From Enoplolaimus lenunculus (lineage: Eukaryota > Nematoda > Enoplea > Enoplida > Thoracostomopsidae): a DNA stretch of 64,000 nt. The translations under genes were made by a program, and so were the position numbers. How positions within the stretch are numbered: the first letter of the stretch is position 1; each line of letters starts with the position of its first letter. The notes beneath the pieces were generated by a model. That model was not told the DNA's origin, did no database searches, and was given only the letters and a program-made list of their open reading frames with translations. The stretch is from positions 707,628 through 771,627 of the forward strand of contig JASANG010003711.1 of the NCBI GenBank assembly GCA_030248215.1, in the 5' to 3' direction. Positions 11,994 to 25,000 of this stretch are shown piece after piece.

Positions 11994-12143
11994 GGGTGGC
12001 GGGTATAATTTTGATGACGTCCGTCGCAGTCGGTCAACGTGCAATATCATACGCGAATTTACTCACGTACGATACCGTACGGTGACGGACGGTGATGCAC
12101 AATGCCGAACATCGACTGCCGCGCGATAATTATAGAGCCACCC
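11994..12143. mobile_element. Family L short inverted-repeat element
   Basis: Ends GGGTGGCGGGTATAATT and the inverse of GGGTGGCTCTATAATTAT. The core has ACCGTACGGTGACGGACGGT-type motifs, also seen near 22130-22260 and 54938-55118. Confidence 0.55.
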
Positions 12144-13589
12144 AAAGCCTAACCTTCTCAGTCTCTGGGTCGCTTTGTCTCCCCCAGTGTTTCAGCGGCA
12201 GGCCCTAACAATGTACATGGGCCAGCGGGCCAATCAACCAACAGAAGAAAACGTAGTACTGGAAGCAGAAATTATGTATTCAAGCTTAGGCCGTCTAAAT
12301 CGATGCAGTTTTACGACCTCGAAAACAACGACAAGACAAAAAGATTCTGGTAACAACAAAAAGCAAACAGCATTTACTACGGTCACTGAATTTGTGAATC
12401 TGAATTCGAAACTCAAATATGATGACGAACTACTGAGTCAATTATTTTCTTCACGTGCACAAGAATTAAAAATAGCAATTATTTTTATGTGAAAGTTTAA
12501 ATTTTGCAATTATTTAAACCGAACAGTTTATAACAAAGACCCGATCATGCATACCTTGCAGTGTAAAATTAATTTATTTCTTTGAATGACGCTAAAACTA
12601 TTTATTACGCACATGGACCATGCTATATATCCAGACTGTTTTTGCTAGTTGAAAGTAGCTTGAGCACGTGTTCCAGCCAAGCTATGGTGCACTCGCCGAG
12701 TATGAGAGCAAATTCCATACGGAGCAGCAAACGTCGTGTGGACGTTCACAGCTATAAAGCCGAGCCGTACATGAAATTAACACTCACTTTTGCTCAACTT
12801 GAACTCGGTTAATTGAAAGCTTGCTTGTTATAGTAAAATAGATTTAGATTAGACTATATTTAACGATGTATACGTATAGAATCGTATAAAATTTGATGAA
12901 CAGAGTGGGTAAACGGCCCATGGTATAAATCTTCAGCAAAGCTATCAACTTTTTGGTAAATTTACGATAAGTCGTCACCCAACAACTTGTCGCCCAACAG
13001 TGTCCTATTGCCTCTAAATCAAGCTTAGCGTAATCCTAAGGGCCATCCTATTAGTGTAAGCCTAAGCCTAAGCCTATAAACATACAGTGCTGGTTAACAA
13101 AAGGTTGCACCGATGCGATTTCGGATTAAAAACAGTCGGTCGACGAATTGTCATGATACCCATTTCCATAGCAATTACTTGATAATGTTGTTTTTGATGT
13201 CAACGGAATGAGAGAATGTTACTCGCTGAGCAAAACGCTATGCATCGATTTATCATTTATGATAACGAAGTCTGAAGGCATTTGCAGAATTAATTTAGCA
13301 CTAAAGAGCTTTTATCTCTTGTGTTATTTTCACAACTTTACCATTGAAATGAGATTTTGACTTTATTATTCGATGTAGCTTACTTAAAGAAGATTAGCGA
13401 ATCGTTGTATTACGGCCGAGAAAATAATTTTTCTATGCTAAAATTGTGAAACCAATCTAATAGAGCTTAGGATTTGTATAAGCTGTTCGTAAAGTTTCTA
13501 AGTCTATAAAGTGGTTTGTAATGTTATATGCCGAAAGCGATTTGCATAAAGCTTGGAATGCTACGAATAGAAAAGCTCTCAAACGCAGG

Positions 13590-13790
13590 GGCCAATATAA
13601 AGAACAGGGGCGTAGCAGTATTAGTAGCATATTCCTAAGCGTAAGCGTAAGCGTAAGCCTAAGCCTAAGCGTAAGAATGAGCATATTCCTAAGCCTAAGC
13701 CTAATCCAAGCGAAAAATTAGGATAAAGGTTAAGCTTACTCTATTCTAGTCTAACAGAAAAACTCTCCGCCCCTGATCTTTACAACGGCC
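13590..13790. mobile_element. Family A hAT-like MITE
   Basis: Termini GGCCAATATAAAGAACAGGG and an inverse end reading GATCTTTACAACGGCC. CCTAAG/CGTAAG core. Flanks share ACGCAG. Confidence 0.8.
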
Positions 13791-13827
13791 GACGCAGCGT
13801 TTACAACTGCCTTATATCGCCCAAAAT

Positions 13828-13834
13828 ATACATA

Positions 13835-13897
<63 letters not shown>
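13828..13897. repeat. (TA)n microsatellite
   Basis: About 70 bases of nearly perfect alternating TA. Confidence 0.97.
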
Positions 13898-13901
<4 letters not shown>

Positions 13902-15910
13902 TTGTACTTATGCAATATTCAAGTATGCATATTATGTGAACGCTTTAAATGCATGAGCCCGTAACGGACAGGAAAATACCCTTATGCATGCCGATATCAT
14001 GAGTTATTTAAATATGTGGCTTTTGTAGCGTTTCCCAACATTTAAGACTAAAGCTTATTTCCAGGTAAAAGCTGAATACAGGATTGTAACGTCTTAATGA
14101 ATTATGAACCAGCGTGGCATATTAATAAAATAAGACAGATTCACATTCTATACAGCATTTCTGTATTAATAAGAATCGTGTAAAAAATAAACCAGTTTCA
14201 ACTGGTTTTAGGGTTATAAATGACGTCTTTCAAAACGATGTTTGGATGTCGAGAAACTCTGAAATGAATAACTTGCGTAGCTAAACGCTATTAAACACAT
14301 CAAGGAGTTTTAGCGTTTGTCAAAGCTCTACTTTTCTATTAATATAATTGATTTTTTTCAAAACGCGACTACCGCTCTGCATTTAATGTCTTTTAGTTTG
14401 ATTTCCAAAATATTTCGTACTAACCGCTTCCGCATAATATAGGTTATGTATAATCAATGTTGCTCATGGTTCGCATTGGCAAATACTGTACTGAATCCTA
14501 GGATTTTTAAATCTACGTTACAAATTGTGGCTTGTGCGAAAATTACTGAAACGAGTTTGTTTCATTAGACCATCATTATGTTGTATCAATTTATCCAGGT
14601 GTTTCATCGAAACTACGCACCGTCATAAATCAATTAAATATTTAGTCATTCCAAATGAAACAGGCCCAAAGCGGTATCATTCTCCGTAATAACATACACT
14701 GTAAATTCCAGTGAGTTGATTTTAACTCAGAATGAGTTGGTTGAGTTCACTCAAATGCTAAAGCTCTGAATTCAGAGCGAACCGATATTTCTTATTATTA
14801 ACTGAGAAATAACCAGAAATAGCTAATTTGCTCTCTGATTTGATTCATCCACTTATCGCAATATACAGTGTACATCTTGCAATGAAATGCGTCCTGCATT
14901 TAATTGTCTTATCATATAAAGTTAATGTTTTAAAAAAGTCGTGCAATTCTATCGTCGCCAATCGGCCATGAGGATTAAGCAGCTTCTTCATCAATGAATT
15001 TTTCAAATTGCTACTGGCTGGCCACGGATTTATATACCCATTTCCACACAGGTATATTTTAAAAACCATATTATTTCTTATATTTTTGTCAAAATTGCAG
15101 GTGTCTATTTTCGAAACAAAGATATGTCGAACTTTCACACCAATAATTGCAGTGTAAATTATTTTGTCAGCAGTATTATTTTGAATCAAATTTAAAAATG
15201 TCCAAGGGCGTAGCCATGACGTTGATAAGCAAAGCATGTTTTATAAATTTAGAGATGACGATTTCTTATGTTACTTTGTTTACTTTTACTAAAATAAATT
15301 CCTAAAAATTTTCGTTCAAAAATCACAGAGAAGATTTGATCCATAAACCCCATTTAGCTACGCTCGTTGAAAAATTTTCCACAAAAAGGATTGAGTTGCT
15401 TACAAGAGGTGCAAATATAATAATAATAATAATTATAATTATAATAAATTGGCACATGAACTGATTATTAATATAAACATGGCAGTGACAAATGCATTGT
15501 ATAAAAAAACGAATATTGCTAACTTTAAAAAACTATATGTAATTACAGTAGCAAGCGAAAATCTTGGTGATCTTAGCTTGATTTACGTTTGTTTGCTCTA
15601 GCAAAAAAACTGTTGCCTTTCAGTTGTAGTCACACAAATTTTGAAAGTCATTATCCGACGCCTTGGTTTAGTAAAATATCAGATTTATCTCAATCTTGGC
15701 ATCGGCATGTGTAGACTACCTCGAAATACGGTAAACACTCTTAAAAACCCAACTTAATATTGTAACACTTAAACCTTTAGTACGACTAATCTCCAGTACT
15801 AGGAACATGGGAGACTGTTATATAGAATGTAGTGAATAATTTAAACGTTTATGGTTCGTTTTATAATGTAATAGCTGCTTGTGACTATAAACGGATACGC
15901 CATAACATGT

Positions 15911-16057
15911 TCATAAGAAACAAACAGGCCCTATTTCAAGCCCAAACTCTTGGCTCTCGCTGCCAATATCAAAAATCGCAATATCAACAAACGGTAATCG
16001 TTGTGGGCGCTTCGTTCTCAGATTCAGGATGGTCTGTGACCACGTTGGACTTCGAGT
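15911..16057 (-). CDS. Collagen exon 54 (final): end of COLFI domain
   Basis: 49 codons including TGA, after acceptor tctgcttttag. It encodes residues 1341-1388, with [27 protein letters not shown] and the last cysteine (C8, residue 1386). This matches the invariant end of fibrillar collagen C-propeptides. A 4.2-kb intron separates it from exon 53. Confidence 0.96.
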   Translation of the reverse strand, partial: TRSPTWSQTILNLRTKRPQRLPFVDIAIFDIGSESQEFGLEIGPVCFL

Positions 16058-19000
16058 CTAAAAGCAGATATACGAACAAAAATTGAATAAAAAACTAGTT
16101 TTAAACAATATTTGCTTATATTGAAAATCATATTGAGATAAGATGCATTTTATTCAGTTTAGCTGAAAAAATGCAACGCAGCATTCACAAGACTTTTTCC
16201 CAACTGGGCATCAGAAACGATATATAATAGGGTTAAAGAGTACATTTTTGAAGCCATGTCGGGGAAAAATACTGTGTTGTGAATGCTGAATTGTAATCAC
16301 TACTTTTCGCTGCACGGTTACCAGTATTTAGCGCAAGTCCCTTTGAACGGATTTTAGCAGAGTGATTGCTAAACCCGTTTCTGTCTTAGTTGAAAATTTT
16401 TAACCAAATAAAGACTATAATTAAATTTTAACGTTCGTAATAAATTTTAAATTTTAACGTTCGTAATAAATTTCTCAATCCATGCATTGCCGCAGCAATG
16501 CCGCCAAACATTTTCGGAAATTTAATTACACCACACCTGTTGGCAATCATAAACAATGAAAAATATATAATACGATTCTGCAGTAACACAACTGCAGATC
16601 ACAGTCCTGTTGCAATTGATGCGATACATTTCGCAACATGAAAGATACTTAATCGGGCCCATGTAAAGATCAGAGGCGGAACGTTTTTCTGTGGGACCAC
16701 AATAGAATAAGCTTAAGTTTCAGACTAATTTTTTGCTTGGCTTATGCTTAGGCTTTAGGCCTAGGCTTAGGAATAAGCTTATAATACTGTTCTGCCCGTG
16801 TTCTTTACATTGGCCCACAATCGCATAAAGTAAACTTTAACAGACGCCTAACATCAGTTTGTGAATCACTGCGTGTTTGGTAAACTAAAACAAATTCGTT
16901 GTTTTCAAACTGCTGTTGACCTGTAACCTCAAGTTATTTCGTCAATTCTTTAACTGAGCATCTCAAAACCCAGTTTTAAATTTATCAACAAAAATATTCA
17001 CGCACACAATTTATAAATGCTCAGGAAAACGATGGAACGTGAACCGCTTCCGTTCGTAGAATTGTTTATCAGTGAATCCCTCATCTATAATCTAGTTGTT
17101 TAAGCCAACCATGAAATTGCGGAAAACATATATATACGAAAGTGTTTCGGTGTGCAAAACAATATTTGACGAAAAAAGACATTGAGGTTAGAAAGCCTTG
17201 ATAGACAATGATTATACTTAATTAACATTTGTGTCGTTCGTTATGTGCTAACAAAATGTTTGCTGCACATAAATTAAAACTAAATCTTCACACATATTTA
17301 CAGTTTAGGATCCAGAAACTTCGAACCGCTGGGCTGTGTAATATATATGTAATACAAGCCAAACTCAATTTTAGTGCTATAACAGAACCGTTTTCTGAGC
17401 CTGTCCGATGGAGTATTGGGACCACAGTCTGGGTAACGCTCCTTCGTCCGCCCGCACACATACTTATGTGATAATGCTTAAGATTAAACGATCACAGGTT
17501 TATACCTTGATAAACGAACCACAACAATTTCCAGCTAGACTTTTTGAGAAAAAATGTAGGTCGCTCAGACTGTTATAACGCTAGACATATTTTGAGACTA
17601 AAGTCAAAAACGAAACACATCTTAGACTACTTTCGAGGTAGAGCATCGATATATAATTTGATACCGACTTTACTCGTGCTTCAATGCACTAACTGGTTCG
17701 CATAACATTAGAATCTTTTGAAATTTATACAGTGAAATTCGTTTTTACATTACTTAAATATTTCAGCAAAGGACTTTCAAGGAGTTTTTTTTCTACATTT
17801 GTCAAAGAAATAGTGTTACCGTACAGATGTAGCGCTGGACGAATCTATACAATTCACTAATTCCTAATTTCTAAAACGTAAAGCAGCTGATATCATACTG
17901 CATATACTACACTACTTTTAGTCGTCTCCATGTTACTTCAAGGGGCGTCCACGTTTCGGGTGGGTCTATAAATAAGTAGGTTTAGATTCTAGATTACATT
18001 TTTATGCTTAGGCTTAAGCTTAGGCTTAGGCTTAGGCTTAGGAACACATTTTTGCAACGCTTAGGCTTAAGCTTAGGCTTTCGGAATACGCTTAATCTAC
18101 TGTTACGCCTCTTAAAGTGTTAACATTGGCTTTTGGACGAATAACTTTTCTCGTCCGATACATCGCATTTTAAAAAATTTTTATTTAAAAATTTGATACT
18201 CTTCAGTTCACTATGGTGCAGTTTTTATCATTAAAGAATATTTAACCGTATTTTGACGTTAAATAACAAATGGTTACAAGCTGGGCCTATAATCTCAAAT
18301 GTGGAATAGCAACTATCATCAGTTAGTAATACGTTTTCAAACGTACTAACCATTACCGTAGTGGAAGTCAAAATTAGTAGCAATGTACAGCAAATCATAC
18401 GCGAAAATGTGCTGAATTTTGAGCGTCAGCCTTCGCTGGTTTCGAAAGTTACAAGACCTAACACCAAATGGTGATAGGTGCTAAACACATTTCAAAATAC
18501 GGCCGCAAAGGTTAAAGTGTATGATGTTACTTTTAGAATAGAACAGCAATACTTTCGTCAGAAAACGTTAAAACTTTAAATCTATTATATTATTTATGTT
18601 CGGTATTCAATCTACTCAAAAAAACTAATAAATTAAAGTTACAAAAATGTTAGCATTTGGCTACATTGTATTATCCACAATGTCACGTTAGTGTAGTAGT
18701 CATTGTGCCTGAATGAATGCATATTGTTGGTTAATTGAAAAGCTAAAAGTAAAACTGTCAAAGTTTAATTTTAGGTTTTGTACACTTCCTTCTACAGTTT
18801 TCGAAATTTTTTAAACCTTACGATATCTTAAAACAGACCGGAGTCGGTGCTGGAAATATTGTAACCACTTTAAGGTGTAATTCAGTTGGCAATGCAGCCT
18901 TGCAATTTTGCGTATCTTTTAGTTGAAACAAATTTCTCATTCACAACTAATTTAGCAGTCAATTTACCGAGATGTTAATGAATAAAAATAACAACAATTT

Positions 19001-22000
19001 GTAGAAATCATAGTCCCAAAAGACCACAAGGTATACTCTGTAAAATGTTTCTGAGAATTGCAATGCTAGTGACTTTAATACTAATTTGTGATACGCCACG
19101 AGAGAATTTCACAACAAATGTGAACTCGAAAATCAACACTTTGATTAAGATTTGGATACGATAAACAGTCATTAATGGTAATTATTTTTAAACTGAACGC
19201 TAGAAGCTGGTATCGAATAGTTATGAGGGGTTCAATTATAAATAACTGAGGCAGTCTGAGTCACGTTTTGTACCAAGCTCGCAATACTGCTTGGCGAATG
19301 TACGACAGAATATGAACGTTTTAGAAACTTAATGAAACGTGACCTGTTATAGAATTTCAAACATCTTAGTCCAGCGGCACTTAATATTTTAGTGCTACAG
19401 GGCCCTTGGTTCAAAATTATAACCCGTTTAGTTCGAAGTAAACTTTTAAGCATTCTCTGAAGCTTGGATTGAAAATCATCAAAAGCGACAGTCCACAATG
19501 TAAGACTTGGTGACAATAAAATTGAATTCATTAATGTTCTCGGTGTTGACGCACAGGAGAGTTTAAGGGGATTCCCGCATGCCAGATTTCTTTTTGTATC
19601 ATACATCAAACTCAGTTTTCTGATTATGTTAAATTTCTACCCAAAAAGTTGTAACGATGCCTATAAATACCTATCGCGAGCGTTCCAGCGTTATTATTTA
19701 CACAAGTTATCAAAAAACCGGTTCTTGAACACTTCGCCCACAGGCTTATGCTTAGGTTTAGGTGAATACCTCGCATCTTGTACATTTCCACAACAGAGGC
19801 GTAGGTTAATACTTCGGATCGTGTACACTTCCTCGAAAGGCTATGAAGCAGGCTCAGACATATGTTTACGTTCAGGAAAAGGCGTTCTTAAGCCTAAGCC
19901 TTTACCTACACCTAAGCCTTAAGCCGTATTCACACATGCAAGTTTTTGCTGCGAGAACTTGCAGCTGCAAATTGCACGCAGAACTTGCATTTTTTTCATC
20001 AGCCAATGAGAACGCGGCTGCAATTCATATCAGTGAACTTCAATGGTTGTTCACCCATGTGAACTACATTCCTAGCAATGCTTTGTAATAAGTTATTTGC
20101 AGCTCCATGTGTTTCGAACGGGATTTTGAACAAAACTTGCAAGTGCCAGTTGCAGTTGCAAGTTCTCACAGCAAAAAACTTGAACGTGTGAATAGGGCTT
20201 TAAGCATAAATGCGCGTGAATGTGTACAAGAAACAACCAATCGAACCGCAGTGTTCTTACTTTGCATCCATCTTCGACAACGGTGAACGCGAATTTAGAA
20301 TGATCCAATTGTAATTCGAGATCATTGTACGACATCAGTTTAACAGCGCGACGCGATGAATTGTTCGTATCGTATGCGGCAATTGACTTTCGGCAATGAT
20401 ATGTTAAATTTTGATGTGCAATTGAAGAAATTGCTTGCAGCATTTGTAATTGATTTGCGGTTGCTTTATATTTGAACTAAAATCGCTGACAAAATACTAT
20501 GATTATAATTACCTCAAAACCTGGGACCACATTTGCAAATGGCTACAGGATCTGTCATCGGTTATCGGGTTTCAAACAAGCGGCCAATGTAACGAACACG
20601 GGCGGAACAGTATTATGGGCATATAACTAAGCCTAAACCTAAGCCTAAAGGCTAAGCCATGAAGTAAAGTTAATCTAAAGGTTAAACTTATTCGATTCTG
20701 GTCTCACAGCAAAACGTTGCGCGACTGATCTTTACATGGGTCGAACAAGGTAACCAATGTATATGCTAACAGATCTTTACCAGAACATTGATTGCAGAGT
20801 TTGCAAACTGGTTAAACGTCTGTTTTGCATTGGAACCAAAACCGCAAAAAGTGTTAATTTTACAAAAAAATAAAATTGCTAAATAATTCCAAACCATATT
20901 TCCATTGGGAATCTCGTCTCCGAACCATTTGTAGCCAGGATCGCCGTCATACCAGACTTTCTTTGGAAACTGTAAATCAACACTTCATTTAAAACAGGAA
21001 GTAGTCTTTGAAGTTTACTGTTTCTTTAACCCTTTCTCACATGAATATTTTCTATTTCCCCTGAGACCTACTTTTATGCTAGGATTCGAACTCCAGTAAC
21101 TGGAATGGGAGGAGGCGTATACCATCACCACTGAGCTATAGGAGCTTGACGCTTGAGCCCGAGGGGGGCTGTCACGTCTTGCGGTGATTTAGTACTATGC
21201 ATGCGTGTTACAATTGTTAAACACGGTGCGATATATATTATTTAACGTATTTACACTGCGATTTGTTGCCTATAGGCAACTCAATGTGAGAAGGGGTTAT
21301 AGATAGTAAACTTAAAATTTTTTTGCTTAAATCGCTATAGTATTTCGGTTCGGCTTCCACAATAAAATAGAAGTTTCATAAGATAAATGATATACTGTAA
21401 TGTTTACAATATAATCAAGTCATCAGAACTTCACTTTAGATACATTTAACAAAGAAAATACCTCAGATACAACTGGATAAATGCAAGTTTCTTGAGTTAT
21501 GCGGTCACAATGAACCTGTAGTGCATCATCGTAATGTCCTTGATTGGGGTCAACAAAATAAATGCCTGAAAATTGTCAAAATAAAAACATCGAAATGACA
21601 TCATAACAAAATTAGATTGACGAATCTATTACAATGATTTTCTTACTTAAATAAAAAATGATTTCATACTTTAAGAATATTATAAGTGACTTGTACGATC
21701 GTCTCCAAACCAGAAAGTATTATGATTTGTTTTATTCGCGATGTGCATTCTATATAATGTGTGCGTTCTGAAAAGCTTTTCTCTCTGTATTTGAACCTGA
21801 AAACAATGAATAAATAAATAAATAAATAAATAAATATATACAGGCTTGTCACAGGGAACGTTTCACTTACCTGAATCTTTGTGAGGATGCGCTTCGAACA
21901 ATTGTTTGCAGGTTCTTGCAGGATTTTCGCGGTCACCCCATGGTTTTTTGTGTCTATCGTAATCATCGACCAACGTTTTCCACGCTTTATGAATAATTTT

Positions 22001-25000
22001 ATCCTGAAACAAAGCTATGTGACATTTTTATGCCTATGGCTAAGCCTAAGCCTTTACCCAATGCGCGTAGCCAGTATTTTGGTTGGGGGACACATCGATG
22101 AAAATCTGCGCTATAACTTGCGACGCTACACTTGTAACGCTGCACCGTTCTTGCTTGTCCGTCACCGTGCGACCGTGTGACATCGAACGCGCATTGAAAT
22201 ATATGCGAGTTGGATGCTAATTCACCTACAACGGCGCGCGATGACGGACGGTGACAAACGGCGACACGTTAGAGTTATTAATAAGTTTACTGCCACATTA
22301 ATATAAAGCAGAATTCACAAGTTGTTGCTAAGGCCTACTTTTATTTAGTTTAATGAATTGGAAACATCTCGAGCAAAACGAGCAAAATGCCACACGCAAT
22401 TTTAGGAATAAATTCTAAAAGTGAAATTTCCTTTATGTTACGTACCACTCGATGCTGGGTTAAAATAACACTTCACCCTCTGCTCCACGCCGAGCACCGT
22501 TACTCTGTATGATTCAACGAGGTTTTATCTCATCTGTCCGAATCGCTTACGATTCGACGATGCTCCAGTGCCCTATACCGAAATTATACTTACGATATGG
22601 GTTTGTTTATTACTGTTAGTACCAGATATAGTAAGTAAATTTCGCAAGCGCAGCTACCGAAAAGCTTAAATGCATGTTTTAAACTAATGTAAACAACAGA
22701 TTCATTAAACATCCGGCTGACAAATTTTTTTGAAAATTTTTTAAAACCCTGAGAAGACATGGTCCCCTTGACCCTTCTCTTCTGGCTACGTCCACGAATA
22801 AGCATGTGATTAAATTAAATGATAACATTCCTAAAGCAAGAACTCAACTAACCGCTCATTGTGACACAGATTTTCATAAAGTAGTTTCAAATGGCTGGAC
22901 GTATAATTCAAGTATGAAACTGGTAATTGATAAAGAGCAGGGAACATATACGTTTACCACCTCACAATGGCAGCCCAGGATATGGCCAGTCCACGCAGCC
23001 GCCGCCCCCCAACTTAAAATTTTTTTGTGGACAACGGAACTTTCAGTGAAAAGGTTAAATGATACCGACTTGAAAGATGTATTAATTGTACGCCTTCTTT
23101 GATAAAAATTCCCGCACCGTCATAGACGACGGAAGGTTAAAGGATACCGACTAGAATGATGTATTAATTGTACGCCTTCTTTGATAAAAATTCCGGCACC
23201 GTCATAGACGACGGAACGTTAAAGGATACCGACTTGAAAAATGTATTAATTGTACGCCTTCTTTGATAAAAATTCCCGCACCGTCATAGACTACGGAAGG
23301 TTAAAGGATACCGACTTGAAAGATGTATTAATTGTACGCCTTCTTTGACAAAAATTCCCGCACCGTCATAGACGACGGAAGGTTAAAGGATACCGACTTG
23401 AAAGATGTATTAATTGTACGCCTTCTTTGATAAAAATTCCGGCACCGTCAGAGACGACGGAGTACGTTTTTTGAAACTTCAATCTTGTGATATTTAAATT
23501 AAAAAATATACACAATTATTATTTACCTTTTCTTCAACTGCAGCATTTTGATCGAATATTCGGCCTCTGTTTGCATCGTCTGCATACTAGAATTACAATT
23601 TTAGTTGGCACTTACCATATTGTTTATGATGGCATTAATTACTGTAATAAAAACGATTCATAGATAACCAGTTATTGGGCTGTTGTAACTTGTACACCTT
23701 CGCCCGCAGACTTACGCTTACACTCAGGCTTAGGTTTACGAAGAGGTGTTCCTAAGCCTAAACCTTTTCCTAAGCGTTTATCTAAGCCAGAATTTTCAAT
23801 TGTCAATGCGGAGAAGGTATGTTACAGCAAAGTTTGGAAAATTTTAATATAAATGATCGTAATAACCTGAACAACTCGTGAAACATCATCTTTCTCTCGG
23901 GCAAATGCGTATTTGTTAAACGATAATAAGATATGTCAAAGGGATATTTGTAGAGTTGCAACATTTTAGAATATTTACCTGGACCCACACCCGGACTCGG
24001 ATGCCATTCTACATATATTTGAACCTAAATTTCGCCAGTAGACTTGAGCTCGCATCTTAAGCCAAATCGAGATGCTCGTCGTAGTTGATATATGTTAACG
24101 GATATATTTAATCAAATCAATGCATAAAATTGCAATTATAACGGATTCCTATAAAATTTGATTCCTGGGCCCGCATTCTTAAATGTGTGCAGCACATATC
24201 ACAAGTTGGTGATAGCTTTTGTAACTTTCGAACCAGTGAATGCTGAGACTGAAAATTTAGCAGTTTTTTCGAATTTGATTTGCGTTACTCCTGTACTAAT
24301 TTTGAGTTCAGCAATTGCAATAGTTAGCTATTTGGAAACCTATTAGTCACTGATGATTGTTGCTATATACATTTGAGAATACGGGCCTTAGTTTGTCTTC
24401 TAACAGTTAATATTTAGTCCATCTTATTGTTGCCGTCTGCTGTGTTAGGCAAGCTGCATGCAAATACAAATTATTCAATAAGTTTTGCCAAAAATTTTGG
24501 AGTTGTCATCTGATTAATTAGTGACGCACATGTATGGATCAAGGATTGTTATACTGTAAATTTTTAGTAAACCTACAGCGGTGGGAACTGGCACCGAAAA
24601 TTCGGCAGGGAACGAAGGCCTTATTTTGACCCCAATAAAAAAGTTTTAACATCGCTTATAAGTCATCAGAAATTCTGGCACACCTCTTCTGCAACATTTT
24701 CTCCACCTACCCAGAAAGGTAAGCTGTTTACGGAACTCTATCAGTTGATGAAACAGTTTTGCCAAACTTCTGGACGTAGTACTATCAATGTTGTACTTAC
24801 GTAACTGGGACCCTTTACGCTGGCGGAAGCGCCGATCCATTGTTGCAGTGCTGCTGCGTCCCAGTTAAACTAAAAGTTGCAGGAAATGAAAAAATATTGC
24901 AGCTTTAAAAAACTACTTTATCATACAACTGGTATTTTTATGAAACCCATATTGAAGTTACATGTTTTTGCTTAATGACAATTGTTGCATCAATCACTGT

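Larger units (their letters stand above)
9674..15910. other. Region downstream of the collagen gene, mostly repeats
   Basis: Holds MITEs (11994-12143, 13590-13790), a TA microsatellite and a weak small plus-strand ORF at 11162-11332. A 130-codon minus-strand frame at 14845-15237 has background base composition and no recognisable feature. No canonical AATAAA signal for the collagen transcript was found just below 15911. Confidence 0.5.
16058..20260 (-). other. Last collagen intron (4.2 kb), packed with repeats
   Basis: The largest intron inside the collagen coding region. It contains MITEs at 16656-16815, 17926-18130, 18283-18504 and 19923-20198, a short direct duplication near 16420-16473, and CCTAAG-bearing stretches at 19740-19920. 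The frames seen at 17229-17471 and 19232-19609 are not supported as genes. Confidence 0.8.

Noticed and set aside
12175-12492. 105-codon plus-strand ORF
   Set aside because: No recognisable domain and it adjoins repeat sequence. The opposite strand is also partly open.
14845-15237. 130-codon minus-strand ORF
   Set aside because: Base composition equals background, no splice or domain evidence, and it lies beyond the collagen stop codon. This length can occur by chance in 64 kb of AT-rich DNA.
15832-16086. 84-codon plus-strand ORF
   Set aside because: It is the antisense shadow of the final collagen exon.
21067-21145. Functional tRNA gene
   Set aside because: The acceptor stem does not pair and the anticodon arm is irregular; only the internal promoter boxes are good.
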